From Kitagawia praeruptora (lineage: Eukaryota > Streptophyta > Magnoliopsida > Apiales > Apiaceae): a stretch of DNA of 64,000 nucleotides. Shown piece after piece: positions 35,154 through 47,024 of the stretch (the stretch's first letter is position 1; each line of letters opens with the position of its first letter). Made by a program: the position numbers and the translations under genes. A model generated the notes under the pieces. The model was given only the letters and a program-made list of their open reading frames with translations. It ran no database searches and had not been told where the DNA came from. The DNA is taken from assembly GCA_037693485.1 (NCBI GenBank), contig CM075346.1:121384001-121448000 (forward strand). Direction: 5' to 3'.

Positions 35154-36177
35154 ATGGATGAAGAAGATATTTTAGGGCGTAATAGAGTTGAAGATGCTAG
35201 TTGGCTTTGCTACCTAAACGAATCTGAGCTTGTAAGTTTTTCAAGTACTGAACATATATATAGAGAATACATGCGTAAAAGCTCATATTGAAATGCTCAT
35301 CTTTATGCCAGGATTTACTGATTGATTTGAAGATGATGGTCATTCACCGTGCATATTTGATTGATTGTCATTCTTTGGTTGAGAAGTTTGACTTAAAGAT
35401 CCTTCGAGCACTTGGTATGTTGTTCATTCCTTTGTGATAAACAAGTGATCGAACCTTAAGATGGGTTATGTACCCAATTAATTGGAATTTTAAATATTTT
35501 TTCTTCTAAGAATTTTCTTTTTCAATTTGAAAATTTGAAGATAACACTTTTGATGGAAAAACGGGTTCACTAAATGAAAATTATGTAGTTTACTAGTTTG
35601 TCTTTAATTTGCATTTATAATTAAAAGCTGAACATTACAAGTTAAAGAGTAAATAGTTTTTAACATTTGTATAGAAAATTAAGTGAGCTTTTATAAATCT
35701 AAGTGATGGCTTCTTGATTGCAGGCTGTATGAATTTGGATTATTGGAGTTCTTTTGGTTTGATAAATTGCTTTTTCTAGTGTCTTTTCATCTTTTCTGAG
35801 GATTGCAAGTCTGCTCAATTTATCATTCACATTCATGTTTGTGACTTCTGTTGGCACTGTCTTGCTTGCATGTTCTTATGCAGGATTTATTTTGATGGAG
35901 CACTATAAAGAGAACATCAAAAATATGTCAGACACCTCAGTCTTGGCCGACATTTGTGCTTCTTTGGACAGATGTAATTTACTGAAAGAAGACGACAAGG
36001 ATGGTTCTGGTTTTACGAGTGTAGGAGAACTGAAAGATTTTTTTTCACAAGAAAAAAAAAAGAGCTGCAGAATTGTAAGTTACATCAGTGACACTAATCA
36101 AACATCTTTCTTTTTTCTTATTTTATATACATTTGTATTCTCGTACACAGGTGTTAATATCAATTAAGAAATGCTAA
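35154..36177 (+). CDS. Unrecognised small plant gene, four-exon model (about 132 aa)
   Basis: Exons inferred by eye: 35154-35231, 35312-35414, 35884-36074 and 36151-36177. Donors are gtaagt, gtatgt and gtaagt; acceptors are gccag, tgcag and acacag, and the phases agree. The first exon starts MDEEDILGRNRVEDASWLCY. Exon 2 encodes an amphipathic, mostly helical stretch (LLIDLKMMVIHRAYLIDCHS), continuing in exon 3 with LRALGFILMEHYKENIKNMS and an acidic tail. No family recognised. An alternative acceptor at 35723 gives a shorter protein ending FGLINCFF. The last exon is only nine codons and ends soon after a lysine-rich stretch, so the gene could be a truncated copy of a longer one. The consistent splice signals and the lack of frameshifts argue that it is, or recently was, a real gene. 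Confidence 0.5.
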
Positions 36178-36839
36178 ATTCTGTGTTAATAAAAGTTACT
36201 TACATATCTAAAGATCATTAGCAGTACTAGATGGAAATAGAATTAATACCCTAACAGGGGCTTGCAGATTAGCATCTCTGTCTCCCCCTCCTCCATACAC
36301 ACATAAGATAGGACTGTGGTACTGTAGGACTAGAAGTTTGTTATGTCTAGTAGTTGTTTGGGTTTTGGTTAGTCCGATGAACTGACCAGGAACCTTATCT
36401 CCAAGATTGATTCAAACCATGTACATCTATACCATAAAAACTTTGTTTCTTTGTGCTTTTTCTTCAATGACATTGTTTTGTAATCTATTGGTTCATATCT
36501 ATATATCTATATATATATATATATATATATATAGGCAAGTGCTCAAAAGAGAACTTATTTTTTGAAGAAAACTAAGGTACTAATCCTAGCCATTAGATAT
36601 ATTAAGATCAATGGCCCCGCCAGGGGCACCCACACACTAATCAAATACACCCTCACACACAGAATCACACCTAATCCCCTCCATTTTTAATTTGATTTTT
36701 CCCGTCAATCGATGATATTTTTTTTAAATCTAATTTCACCACATTTTTCTTCATCTCCCAACGATTAGTTTGCATACCATATATGCTATATTTCGATTTA
36801 GTTTTCTAAGTTTTTCATTAAACGAGGTTTTCCCTAGAT
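36178..36839. other. Intergenic region with a partial miniature element
   Basis: 36178-36500 looks like downstream flank with no ORF. At about 36533, after a (TA)n run, aggcaagtgctcaaaagaga resembles the start of the tandem units and may be the end of a related element. The sequence aatggccccgccaggggcac at about 36611 carries the same GC-rich palindrome as the foldback family at 16.3 and 63 kb. Confidence 0.4.
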
Positions 36840-36842
36840 CCT

Positions 36843-36911
<69 letters not shown>

Positions 36912-37624
36912 ATTGATGGATTACAGAGTCCTTTGTGTCCATATTTAGGTTCAGATAATACTTTTTAATTCGAATTTAACCCATGGACTATCCATTTTCA
37001 GGTTTTGTATCCATATTTAAGTTCGTATAAGATCCATATTAATATTTGACCCATTTTTTTATTATAGCAATTTTGTATACAAATTTTAAATATCATTAAT
37101 GTAATTTATAATATTTATGGTATGCTCATTAATATACAAATTTGAGTGAATCTTTTAATTTTGGTAAAATCATTAATGTAGATTATCACAATACATATAC
37201 AATGAAAAGTGTAACTAAATTAATCTTTAAATGATTTTTAGCATAATATATAAAGAAACATTTTGTTGTATTAATATTGTGACCTGCTATAGCTTTCAAA
37301 TATGTTCCTCAAAAAAATTCCCAAATGACGATGTGTCAATTTATCGTTGGTCATTTCCTCACAAATAAAATAAACACGTGTATATTAATATGCGCCCTAT
37401 CAATTAAACCATGCCATATATAATTTGGGGACAATTTTGGAATCCATTTTGGGACTTCTATCATTGCTCTAATATTAATTCTTTCAAAATCATATTGTTT
37501 GACCTTGAATATAAATTTATTTCGTGTGTTTAATTTACCATTGTTATTATATATTATATTATAGTTATGTTAAAATTAAATAATTTTTTAAAATATAGTA
37601 TGCATAGCACGGGCTATAATCTAG
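36840..37624 (+). mobile_element. Non-autonomous Helitron
   Basis: The 3' end atgcatagcacgggctataatctag fits the CTAG tail of plant Helitrons and matches the tail at 16722. The inner sequence (gtccatatttaggttcagat, gcatagcacggg) is related to 15640-16100. The 5' boundary is uncertain because a (TA)n tract at 36843-36906 covers it. No coding sequence. Confidence 0.65.
36843..36906. repeat. (TA)n microsatellite
   Basis: About 32 uninterrupted TA dinucleotides at the 5' side of the Helitron. The minus-strand frame rich in Ile-Tyr here is an artefact of this repeat. Confidence 0.95.
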
Positions 37625-38390
37625 TTACAGTAAGGCCTCGTTTGTTTATCAGGATATATGATTACATAGGTAACTTTAACTTCCCTGGAACTAAATCATA
37701 GTTTAAAGTTCCTGTGTTTGTGAAAAGTATGTGTTTGGTTATTTTTTTTGTAACTTTCATTCATGTGTGTAACTTCCGGTAAATACTTATAAATGTAAAT
37801 ACAAAATAATTTATAAACTATTATAGAGATATAAATTATTTAGAATAATTTGTAAACTATTATTGAGAATTGTATATTAAAACTAATATAAAGATTAATA
37901 AAAAAAATTTAAAATCATTTTTAAGATAAATAAAAAAATACTATAAACAATCAAAAAAATTTCTATTTAGATATATATATTGTTAGATATAATTGATGTG
38001 ATTTAATGTCAGTGTTTAAGTGTTACAGGTAAAAAGAGTTTAACTTGTTAATGAAAGCAATCGTAGCAGAGTTTGAGTATACGCTGATAGCTGGAAGCGC
38101 AAACGCTGACAGAAGAAAGCGTAAACACTACTAGCTGAACACAAGGAAGCGCAAACACTGCTGGCTAGGAGAGCAACAGAGTTTGCTAAAGTCTGTCTAA
38201 TGGAAGCGTCTACAAGTCAACAGAGTTTGAAGATTAATTCAAGATTAATATGGAAGCGATATCTTTGAAGATTGGATAACTGTCAAAGAGATTGAGTTGA
38301 CTTAGAAGACGTGTAGCAATCGTAATTGATATCAATTGTATAGCTTAATTTTAGGAGAATCAATTAACGATTGTACGTAGCTGTATATCT

Positions 38391-38398
38391 TATAAATA
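38391..38398 (+). promoter_or_regulatory. TATA box of the Copia 5' LTR
   Basis: tataaata in cttataaatacag, repeated at the equivalent place of the 3' LTR (53228-53235). Transcription would start some 30 bases downstream. Confidence 0.65.
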
Positions 38399-38510
38399 CA
38401 GTTATGTTAACCCTAGAAGGGTATCCATCGTGAACGAATATCATTCTTTGTAACCTAAGCAGCTCTCTGTGATATTTTACATTACTGAGAGAGGAATTAT
38501 TAATTCCAAA

Positions 38511-41268
38511 TCTATACTATTATATAAAAGCCGAAACATTAAAAGTTTGGTTGGTTGGTTGGTTGGTTGGTACTCGTTGATTTTACTTATTTACCCTTAA
38601 CTAATAAAATATGTTATTTTACTTAATTATCCTTACTTAATTACAGTATTATTTATAATAATATAATAAATAGTTATTAGCCGATTGCCTTTTTAACAGT
38701 TACTTTTAATTGAAGAAATTACCTTTTATAAACACCTATAATTGTACCATATCATACAAACGCTAATATTTGTTTTCTAACTAAAACATGTTATCTTTAA
38801 ATTTAAAACTAATCTTGCAATAACTAATATAAACCCAAAAATATCACACCGCATCTTACAATCATTAATAAAATATAATAAAAATCTATATACATTGCTA
38901 ATAATAAGAAAACATGAGGATAATACTTGAACATGTGTATATTAAATTATATTAAAAGTAAAAAAATTATTAAAAATAATGATTATATAAAACCTAATAA
39001 TATAATTAAATAAAATTTATAACATATCAAAAGAACGGTACCTGTTGATTTTACTTATTTACCCTTAACTAATAAAACATGTTATTTTACTTAATTATCC
39101 TGATTTATTTATTATTTATAATAATATAATAAATAGTTATTAGCCGGTTGCCTTTTTAACATTTACTTTTAATTGAAGAAATTACCTTTTATAAACACCT
39201 AAAATTGAACCATATATTACAAACGCTAATAATTATTTTCTAACTAAAACATGTTACCTTTAAATTTAAAACTAATCTTGAAATCACTAATATAAACCCA
39301 AAAATATCACACCGCATCTTACAACCATTAATCAAAATCTATCTATACTATTATATAGAAGACGAAACATTAAAAGTTTGGTTGGTTGGTACCTGTTGAT
39401 TTTACTTATTTTTCCTTAGCTAATAAAACATGTTATTTTACATAATTATTATTTATAATAACATATTAAATAGTTATTAGCCGATTGCCTTTTTAACAGT
39501 TACTTTTAATTGAAGAAATTACCATTTATAAACACCTATAATTGTACCATATCATACAAACGCTAATATTTGTTTTCTAACTAAAACATGTCACCTTTAA
39601 ATTTAAAACTAATCTTGCAATAACTAATATAAACCCAAAAATATCACACCGCATCTTACAATCATTAATAAAATATAATAAAAATCTATATACATTGCTA
39701 ATAATAAGAAAACATGAGGATAATACTTGAACATGTGTATATTAAATTATATTAAAAGTAAAAAAATTATTAAAAATAATGATTATATAAAACCTAATAA
39801 TATAATTAAATAAAATTTATAACATATCAAAAGAACGGTACCTGTTGATTTTACTTATTTACCCTTAACTAATAAAACATGTTATTTTACTTAATTATCC
39901 TGATTTATTTATTATTTATAATAATATAATAAATAGTTATTAGCCGGTTGCCTTTTTAACATTTACTTTTAATTGAAGAAATTACCTTTTATAAACACCT
40001 AAAATTGAACCATATATTACAAACGCTAATAATTATTTTCTAACTAAAACATGTTACCTTTAAATTTAAAACTAATCTTGAAATCACTAATATAAACCCA
40101 AAAATATCACACCGCATCTTACAACCATTAATCAAAATCTATCTATACTATTATATAGAAGACGAAACATTAAAAGTTTGGTTGGTTGGTACCTGTTGAT
40201 TTTACTTATTTTTCCTTAGCTAATAAAACATGTTATTTTACATAATTATTATTTATAATAACATATTAAATAGTTATTAGCCGTTTGTCTTTTTAACATT
40301 TACTTTTAATTGAAGATATTACCTTTTATAAACACCTAAAATTGTACCATATCTTACAAACGCTAATATTTGTTTTCTAACTAAAACATGTTACCTTTAA
40401 ATTTAAAACTAATCTTGCAATAACTAATATAAACCTAAAAATATCACACCGCATCTTACAATCATTAATAAAATATAATAAAAATCTATATACATTGCTA
40501 ATAATAAGAAAACATGAGGATAATCCTTGAAAAAGAGTATATTAAATTATATTAATAGTAAAAAAATTATTGAAAATAATGATTATATAAAACCTAATTA
40601 TATTATTAAATAAAATTTAGAACATATCAAAAGAAAGGTACCTCTTTATTTTACTTAATTACCATTAACTAATAAAACATGTTATTTTACTTAATTATTA
40701 TTTATAATAATATAATAAATAGTTATTAGCCGATTGCCTTTTTAACATTTACTTTTAATTGAAGAAATTACCTTTTATAAACATTTAAATTGTACCATAT
40801 CTTACAAACGCTAATATTTGTTTTCTAACTAAAACATGTTACCTTTAAATTTAAAACTACTCTTGCAATCACTAATATAAACCCAAAAATATCACACCGC
40901 ATCTTACAATCATTAATCAAAATATAATAAAAATCTACTAATATATAATAAGCAAACAATGATATAATTTGGTTGTTTGGTTCAACAATTTAAAACAATA
41001 GCGACCGTTAGATATTTAATAGATAGATGATAACCGTTAGATCTAATAATAAGGAATATTCTATATTTAAATCCCGGTTCGAATCCCGTCAACAACAAAT
41101 TTACATTAAAATTTTATATTATTTGTTCTAAACAATACATATGATTTATTAAATAATTTTAAAAAGTTAAATTAATTCCGTAATAAATTATGAAACTCTA
41201 TTTTGTTTAATCATGTAATTTTAAAAATATTTAAAAGTAACCCGTGCAAAGCACGGGCTATAAGCTAG
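38511..41268 (+). mobile_element. Non-autonomous Helitron inside the Copia 5' LTR, with repeated 5' heads
   Basis: Starts tctatactattatataaaag after ccaaa and ends with the hairpin CCCGTGC-AAA-GCACGGG (41241-41257) and CTAG before tagttttaag. The 3' LTR of the same Copia element has the unoccupied site (ccaaa joined to cagttttaag), which proves the boundaries. Size 2758 bp, no coding. The head sequence recurs inside at 39342, 40142 and, weaker, 40934. Confidence 0.95.
39038..40640. repeat. 800-bp tandem duplication within the Helitron
   Basis: 39001-39350 and 39801-40150 are almost identical, and the head ccgaaacat/gacgaaacattaaaagtttgg repeats at 800-bp spacing. Within each 800 bp the block beginning acctgttgattttacttatt appears twice, about 350 and 450 bp apart, so the structure is a two-level repeat. 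Confidence 0.88.
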
Positions 41269-41351
41269 TAGTTTTAAGTACTAAAACGTGTGTTCTTGTT
41301 ATTTACTCATACAGTACTTGATTATATATATTGTGTATTCGACCTAACAAG

Positions 41352-41364
41352 TGGTATCAGAGCC
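41352..41364 (+). other. Primer binding site of the Copia element
   Basis: tggtatcagagcc, three bases after the 5' LTR, is the standard site complementary to the 3' end of initiator methionine tRNA. Confidence 0.92.
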
Positions 41365-41412
41365 AATCTATTACGTTATTACAGTTTAAGATCCAAAACA
41401 CAATAGTAATCA

Positions 41413-43653
41413 ATGGCAGAGATTCCTCCTCCATCAGGTTCTGAGAAAGCCCCTACTACTGTTAGTAGGTATGAAACGATTAGGGTTCCTATACTCAAGC
41501 CATCAGAGTATGCAATCTGGAAGGTAAAGATGACCATGTTTCTGGAAACCACAGATCCAGAATATCTTGATAGAATCTATGAAGGTCCTCATAAACCTAC
41601 AAAGTTAACAGTTGCTGTTGCTGGTGAGGAATCGAAGGTGATTCCTAAGGAAAAGAAAGATCTAACTGCTGAGGATCTTTCATCTATTGCTAAGGATGCC
41701 AAAGTAAGGCATTTACTTCACAGTGCTCTAGACAATGTTATGTCTAACAAAGTGATTAACTGCACAACTGCAAAGGAAATTTGGGATGCACTTGAGGTTA
41801 GATGTCAAGGAACTGCTGCAATTAAGAAGAATAGAAGGAACATACTCACACAGGAGTATGAGCATTTTGAGGCGAAGTCTGAAGAAACCATGACAGAAAT
41901 ATTTGACAGATTCTGTAAACTGCTCAATGATCTATCATTGGTTAACAAAGAATATGATCTAGAAGACTCAAATCTCAAGTTTCTTCTCTCTCTTCCTGAA
42001 AAGTGGGATGTGAAAGCAACCACTATAAGAGACAACTATGATCTTGCTGATACTGAGATTGATGAAATCTATGGACTGCTCAAGACTCATGAATTGGAAA
42101 TGGAGCAGAGAAATCGAAGATCAAGCAGGAAGTCAAAGTCTGTTGCTCTGAAAGTTGAAGAAAAATCTTCAAAGAAAGAAGCATCAAGGAAGAAGGCAAA
42201 AGGAAAAACCTTGGTCATTCATTCAGAAAGTGAGTCATCAAACACTGATGTTGACTCAAACACAGATGAATCATCTGATTCTGAAGATGATGAAGAGATG
42301 ATGCAAATGGCTGCATTAATGGTAAAGACCTTCAAGAAGATGGGATTCAAGAACTTCAAGAAGGGAAAGAGATTCTCCAAGGATTACTCAAAGTCTGACA
42401 GGAAAAATTTCAGAAAATCTGAGGGAAAGGACTTCAAATCTGGTAAGAAAGATAAGTCTGAGATTCAATGCTACAAGTGTAAGGAGAAGGGTCACTATGC
42501 TCCTGAGTGCAAAAAGGGTAAAACTGAAAAGGCACTCTACATCAAAGGCAGAGACTGGGCAGACACCTCAGATTCAGATGAGGAGGTGAACTATGCACTC
42601 ATGGCCTCTACTCAGAATGAAGATTCTGAACTTAAGGTACCTCCAACTACCTATGCTTATAATACTGATAATATAACTGAATTGAGAATTTATCTTAAAG
42701 AATTACATATAAGTTATAGGGATCAGACTTTAGAAAATGAGAGAATCAAGAATGAGTGTTCTCAACTCAAAGAAAGAAATAAACTTGTTGAGGAACAACT
42801 TGAAAACATGAATAGAATTCAGAAAGAGAGAGATGATGCTGTGTTTATAAAACAGGAGTTTCTAGGTAAGTATAAGCAACTAGAATCTGAATTGGAGGAT
42901 GCAAAGCACATTATTAAAACTTGGACACATTCTGGAAAAGACACTCAAGAGGTTTTTCAATCAGACATAGTAGGTCTAGGTTATTCTGAGGATGATGTAC
43001 TTAGATTTGAGAATACAGTCAAATTAAGACCACCACTTTCTACTAAGAAATTTGGAACATTTGTTCATGGTATTGTTAAAACTGAACATGGAGCTGTTGA
43101 AAGTGAGCCAGTAAAAACTTGTGTCAAACAGGTTAATATTGGTTCAATGACAGATAAACAACTCAAGCATAAGCTTAAAGAAATAAAATCTGTCAACAAA
43201 CAAAAAATACCTAGGAAAAACAGAAATGGAAAGGTAGGCATAACATCAGGAAATAAGCCAATGCTTGCTACATTTGCACCTAGAAAAACTTGTCATAACT
43301 GTGGTAGCACTAATCATCTTGCTAGTTTTTGCAGGAAGAACAAAGACATTAATTCTTTACCCTCAAAATCTGGAGTAAAAAAGGATAATGTCAAACCAAG
43401 ACCACAAACTCTGTGCAAACATTGTGGAAGTACTTGGCACTCAATTTATACTTGCAAGAATTATCATGCTATTTATCATAATTATTATGAACTGAAACCT
43501 AATTTGAAATGGGTTAAAGTTGATTCTGCAAGTGCTAAGACTGAAAATGTTAGTTTAAACTCTGATAATGACAAATCCGCTGCAAAAACTAACAGATTTA
43601 ATAAAGCAAAAGGATCTAAGCAAGTCTGGATCCTTAAAACTAACAATCAGTGA
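41413..43653 (+). CDS. gag: Copia gag polyprotein (746 aa)
   Basis: The structural protein that would pack the element RNA. The ATG at 41413 is the first after the primer site. A UBN2-type gag region lies at about residues 30-230 (YAIWKVKMTMFLETTDP, AKEIWDALEVRCQG, LNDLSLVNKEYDLEDSNLKF). A Lys/Ser/Asp-rich part follows, then a first CCHC knuckle CYKCKEKGHYAPEC. A predicted coiled coil spans about 420-500, with two further knuckles (CHNCGSTNHLASFC and CKHCGSTWHSIYTC) near the C-terminus. It ends at TGA 43651-43653. No internal damage is seen. Pol follows in another frame after 10 bases. In related elements gag and pol form one ORF, so this gap is probably decay. Confidence 0.93.
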   Translation: MAEIPPPSGSEKAPTTVSRYETIRVPILKPSEYAIWKVKMTMFLETTDPEYLDRIYEGPHKPTKLTVAVAGEESKVIPKEKKDLTAEDLSSIAKDAKVRHLLHSALDNVMSNKVINCTTAKEIWDALEVRCQGTAAIKKNRRNILTQEYEHFEAKSEETMTEIFDRFCKLLNDLSLVNKEYDLEDSNLKFLLSLPEKWDVKATTIRDNYDLADTEIDEIYGLLKTHELEMEQRNRRSSRKSKSVALKVEEKSSKKEASRKKAKGKTLVIHSESESSNTDVDSNTDESSDSEDDEEMMQMAALMVKTFKKMGFKNFKKGKRFSKDYSKSDRKNFRKSEGKDFKSGKKDKSEIQCYKCKEKGHYAPECKKGKTEKALYIKGRDWADTSDSDEEVNYALMASTQNEDSELKVPPTTYAYNTDNITELRIYLKELHISYRDQTLENERIKNECSQLKERNKLVEEQLENMNRIQKERDDAVFIKQEFLGKYKQLESELEDAKHIIKTWTHSGKDTQEVFQSDIVGLGYSEDDVLRFENTVKLRPPLSTKKFGTFVHGIVKTEHGAVESEPVKTCVKQVNIGSMTDKQLKHKLKEIKSVNKQKIPRKNRNGKVGITSGNKPMLATFAPRKTCHNCGSTNHLASFCRKNKDINSLPSKSGVKKDNVKPRPQTLCKHCGSTWHSIYTCKNYHAIYHNYYELKPNLKWVKVDSASAKTENVSLNSDNDKSAAKTNRFNKAKGSKQVWILKTNNQ

Positions 43654-43663
43654 TTGTTTGTGA

Positions 43664-46600
43664 TTGCAGGGCACCAGGGTAAGTACCCTAGTCGTGGACA
43701 ATGGATGTCCAGGACACATGACTGGAAATAAAGCCCTGCTATCAGAGTATGATGAGAAGGCTGGCCCAAAGGTTTCCTATGGAGATGGCAACATAGGACA
43801 TACTCTGGGATATGGCAATATTAATCTTGGAAGTGTCATCATCACAAATGTAGCTCTGGTTCCAGGACTCAAGCATGATCTGCTTTCTGTGAGTCAAATC
43901 TGTGACAGAGGATACCATGTAGATTTTCAGCCTGAATATTGTCAAGTCATCAGTAAATCTACAGGGAAAGTTGCTCTAGTTGGAAACAGACATAATAACA
44001 TTTATGAAATAAAATTGTCAACAAACTCTGATGGCAAAGCAATGTGTCTGTCTACAAGGATGTCCAGTGAAGAGAGTTGGAAGTGGCATAAGAAACTCTC
44101 TCATTTAAATATGAACAACATCAATGAGCTAATTAAGAATGATCTTGTAAGAGGACTACCAAAGTCTTTGTTGAATGCAGAAGACCTGTGTGATTCTTTT
44201 CAAAAGGCCAAACAGAGAAAAGCCTCTTTCAAAAGCAAATCTGAGTCTTCAATTGTTGATCCTTATCATCTTCTTCATATTGATCTTTTTGGACCAGTGA
44301 ATGTGATATCTCTTGGAAAGAAGAAATATGCTCTAGTCATTGTTGATGAATACACCAGATACACTTGGGTGTATTTTCTAGCAAAGAAGGATGAAACTGC
44401 ATTAACTCTGACTGAACATATAAGGCAGTTGGACAAAGGGTCAAAGAATCAAGTGAAGATTATCAGAAGTGACAATGGAACTGAATTCAGGAATTCAACA
44501 ATGGAAGAATTTTGCAAGAACAAAGGAATTAAACAAGAGTTTTCTGCACCTGGCACTCCACAACAGAATGGTGTAGTTGAAAGGAAGAACAGAACTTTGA
44601 TAGAAGCTGCCAGAACTATGCTTGATGAAGCAAAATTACCAACCTATTTCTGGGCAGAAGCTGTTCAAACAGCTTGTTTTACTCAGAATGCCACTCTGAT
44701 AAATAAGCATGGAAAAACACCATATGAAATGGTGAGAGAAAAGAAGCCAAACCTGAAATATTTTCATATTTTTTGGTGCAAATGCTTTGTGCTGAAAACT
44801 CATCCTGAACAGTTGACCAAATTTGATCTGAAGGTAATTAGGAAAAAAAAAATTGATCTGAAGGCAGATGAAGGAATTTTTGTTGGCTATCCACTGTCAA
44901 CTAAAGCATTCAGAGTTTATAATCTGAGAACTAGAGTGATCATGGAATCTATTCATGTGTCCTTTGATGATAAGAAAATAACTGGACTTGAAGATGTAAA
45001 TGAACATGATCAACTGCACTTCAAAAATGAAGATTTAATCTCTGATGAATTAAACTCTGATGAGTCTGATCTGACAAACTCTGAACCTCTACTGGTAAAT
45101 ACTGAAGAGACCTTTCAGCCAGAAACAAGAGAAGAACCAGTTGAGGGGGAGCATGAAGAAACTCATCAAAGTGATAACTCAAATTCTGATAATGACTCAG
45201 CTGAAAATTCTGAATCAAACTCTGGTGACTCAAACTCTGAAAGTCCAAAATCTGACAGTTCAGACACTGAGCAGTCACATTCAGGGGGAGCCTCAGAGAA
45301 TGAAGAAAGATATCAAGAAAATCAGGAGAACATGGATCAAGGGGGAGGATCCAACTTTAAAAGAAGTCAATTGCCTTCTGCTAGGAAATGGACCAAATCT
45401 CACACACCTGATTTGATCATTGGTGATCCAGATGCAAGAGTAAGGACAAGAAGTGCAACAACAAATGAATGTCTGTTTCATGCATTCTTGTCACAAAATG
45501 AACCAAAGAAAGTTGAAGAAGCTCTTAAAGATGCTGACTGGATAACAGCAATGCAAGAAGAGTTAAATGAATTTGAGAGAAATGAAGTGTTGACACTAGT
45601 ACCAAGACCAAAGAACAGATCAATTGTTGGTACTAAGTGGGTTTTTAGAAACAAAACTGATAGTGAAGGGGTTGTTACAAGAAACAAAACCAGACTTGTG
45701 GCAAAAGGCTATTCACAACAAGAGGGGATAGATTATGATGAGACTTTTGCACCAGTTGCCAGATTGGAGGCAATTAGGATGTTTCTTGCTTATGCTTCTC
45801 ACAACAAATTCAAGGTTTTTCAAATGGATGTGAAAAGTGCTTTTCTGAATGGAAAACTTGAAGAAGAAGTGTTTGTTGAACAACCACCTGGTTTTGTAGA
45901 TCCAAAATATCCAGACCATGTCTACAGGCTAGACAAGGCACTTTATGGACTTAAGCAGGCACCAAGAGCATGGTATGAAACTCTGGCTCAGTTCTTTTAG
46001 AAAGTGGATTCAACAGAGGTACAATTGATAAAACTCTGTTTTATTTCAAATCTGGAAGTGACTTGCTTTTAGTTCAGATATATATTGATGACATCATTTT
46101 TTGATCTACTAATGATAAACTATGTAAGAAGTTTGCCAAGCTCATGCAGTCCAGATATCAAATGAGTATGATGGGAGAGCTAAGTTATTTTCTAGGCTTA
46201 CAAGTGAAGCAAATAGATGATGGAATTTTTATCAATCAAGCAAAATATACCAGAAATCTTCTCAAGAAATTTGGCATGCTTGACTGTTCATCTGCAACAA
46301 CTCCCATGGCAACTGCAACAAAATTGGACAAAGATACAGGGTCATCAGTAGATATGACAAATTACAGAGGAATGATTGCTCTCTTCTCTATTTAACCGCA
46401 AGTAGACCTGATATCATGTATGCAACATGTCTGTGTGCAAGGTTTCAGGCAGATCCAAGGGAACCACATTTAACAGCTGTGAAGAGGATTTTCAAGTATC
46501 TCAAGGGCACTGTAACTTTAGGGCTGTGGTACCCAAGAGAATCAGATTTCAAACTACTTGGTTACTCTGATGCAGACTTTGCAGGCTGTAAGATTGACAG

Positions 46601-47024
46601 AAAAAGCACCAGTGGAAGTTGTCAATTTCTTGGTGACAGACTTGTTTCTTGGTACAGCAAGAAACAGAAATCAATATCAACATCTACAACTGAAGCAGAG
46701 TATATTGCTGCTGGTAGCTGCTGTGCACAGATTCTATGGATGAAGAATCAATTGCTGGATTATGGATTGAGGTATAGCAAAATACCTATTTTCTGTGATA
46801 ACCAAAGTGCTATTGCAATGACAGGTAATCCAGTACAACACTCAATGACCAAGCACATCAGCATAAGGCATCACTTTATCAGAGAGCAGGTAGAGGAAGG
46901 CAACATTGAGCTTCATTTTGTGCCTACAGATCAACAACTTGCAGATGTCTTCACCAAGCCTTTGAGTGAAGCAGCATTTACAAGGCTGGTCAATGAACTA
47001 GGAATGGTCTCTGGTTTTGACTAA
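43664..47024 (+). pseudogene. pol: Copia pol, degenerate (protease, integrase, reverse transcriptase, RNase H)
   Basis: Three frames together cover pol. 43664-46000: protease VVDNGCPGHMTGN (usual D-S-G, here D-N-G); integrase finger HKKLSHLN...LCDSFQK, lacking the second Cys of CxxC; integrase core with Asp (LHIDLFGPV), Asp (RSDNGTEF) and Glu (GVVERKNRTL); an acidic Ser/Glu-rich linker; and the start of reverse transcriptase (FQMDVKSAFLNG, YGLKQAPRAWYE). A one-base loss near 45994 shifts the frame. The next part has YIDDIIF followed by TGA at 46102 and runs to about 46376, where another base is missing. 46380-47024 holds the RNase H with SDADFAGC, KSTSGSCQFLG, STTEAEYIAA, DNQSAIAM and the ADVFTKPL end. 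There is no ATG at the pol start (TGA at 43661 precedes). Not functional as read. Confidence 0.92.

Larger units (their letters stand above)
37981..41349 (+). repeat. 5' LTR of the Copia element, split by a Helitron
   Basis: LTR sequence is at 37981-38510 and 41269-41349, 611 bp in all, with the Helitron between. It starts TGTTAG and ends CTAACA. A TATA box (tataaata) lies at 38391-38398. The U3 part carries four copies of ggaagcg and the near-palindrome agcgcaaacgct. Confidence 0.93.

Noticed and set aside
35724..35780. Alternative third exon (CMNLDYWSSFGL) of the small gene
   Set aside because: It would end the protein after about 18 codons; the exon at 35884 keeps phase and a longer open frame, so I prefer that one, though alternative splicing is possible.
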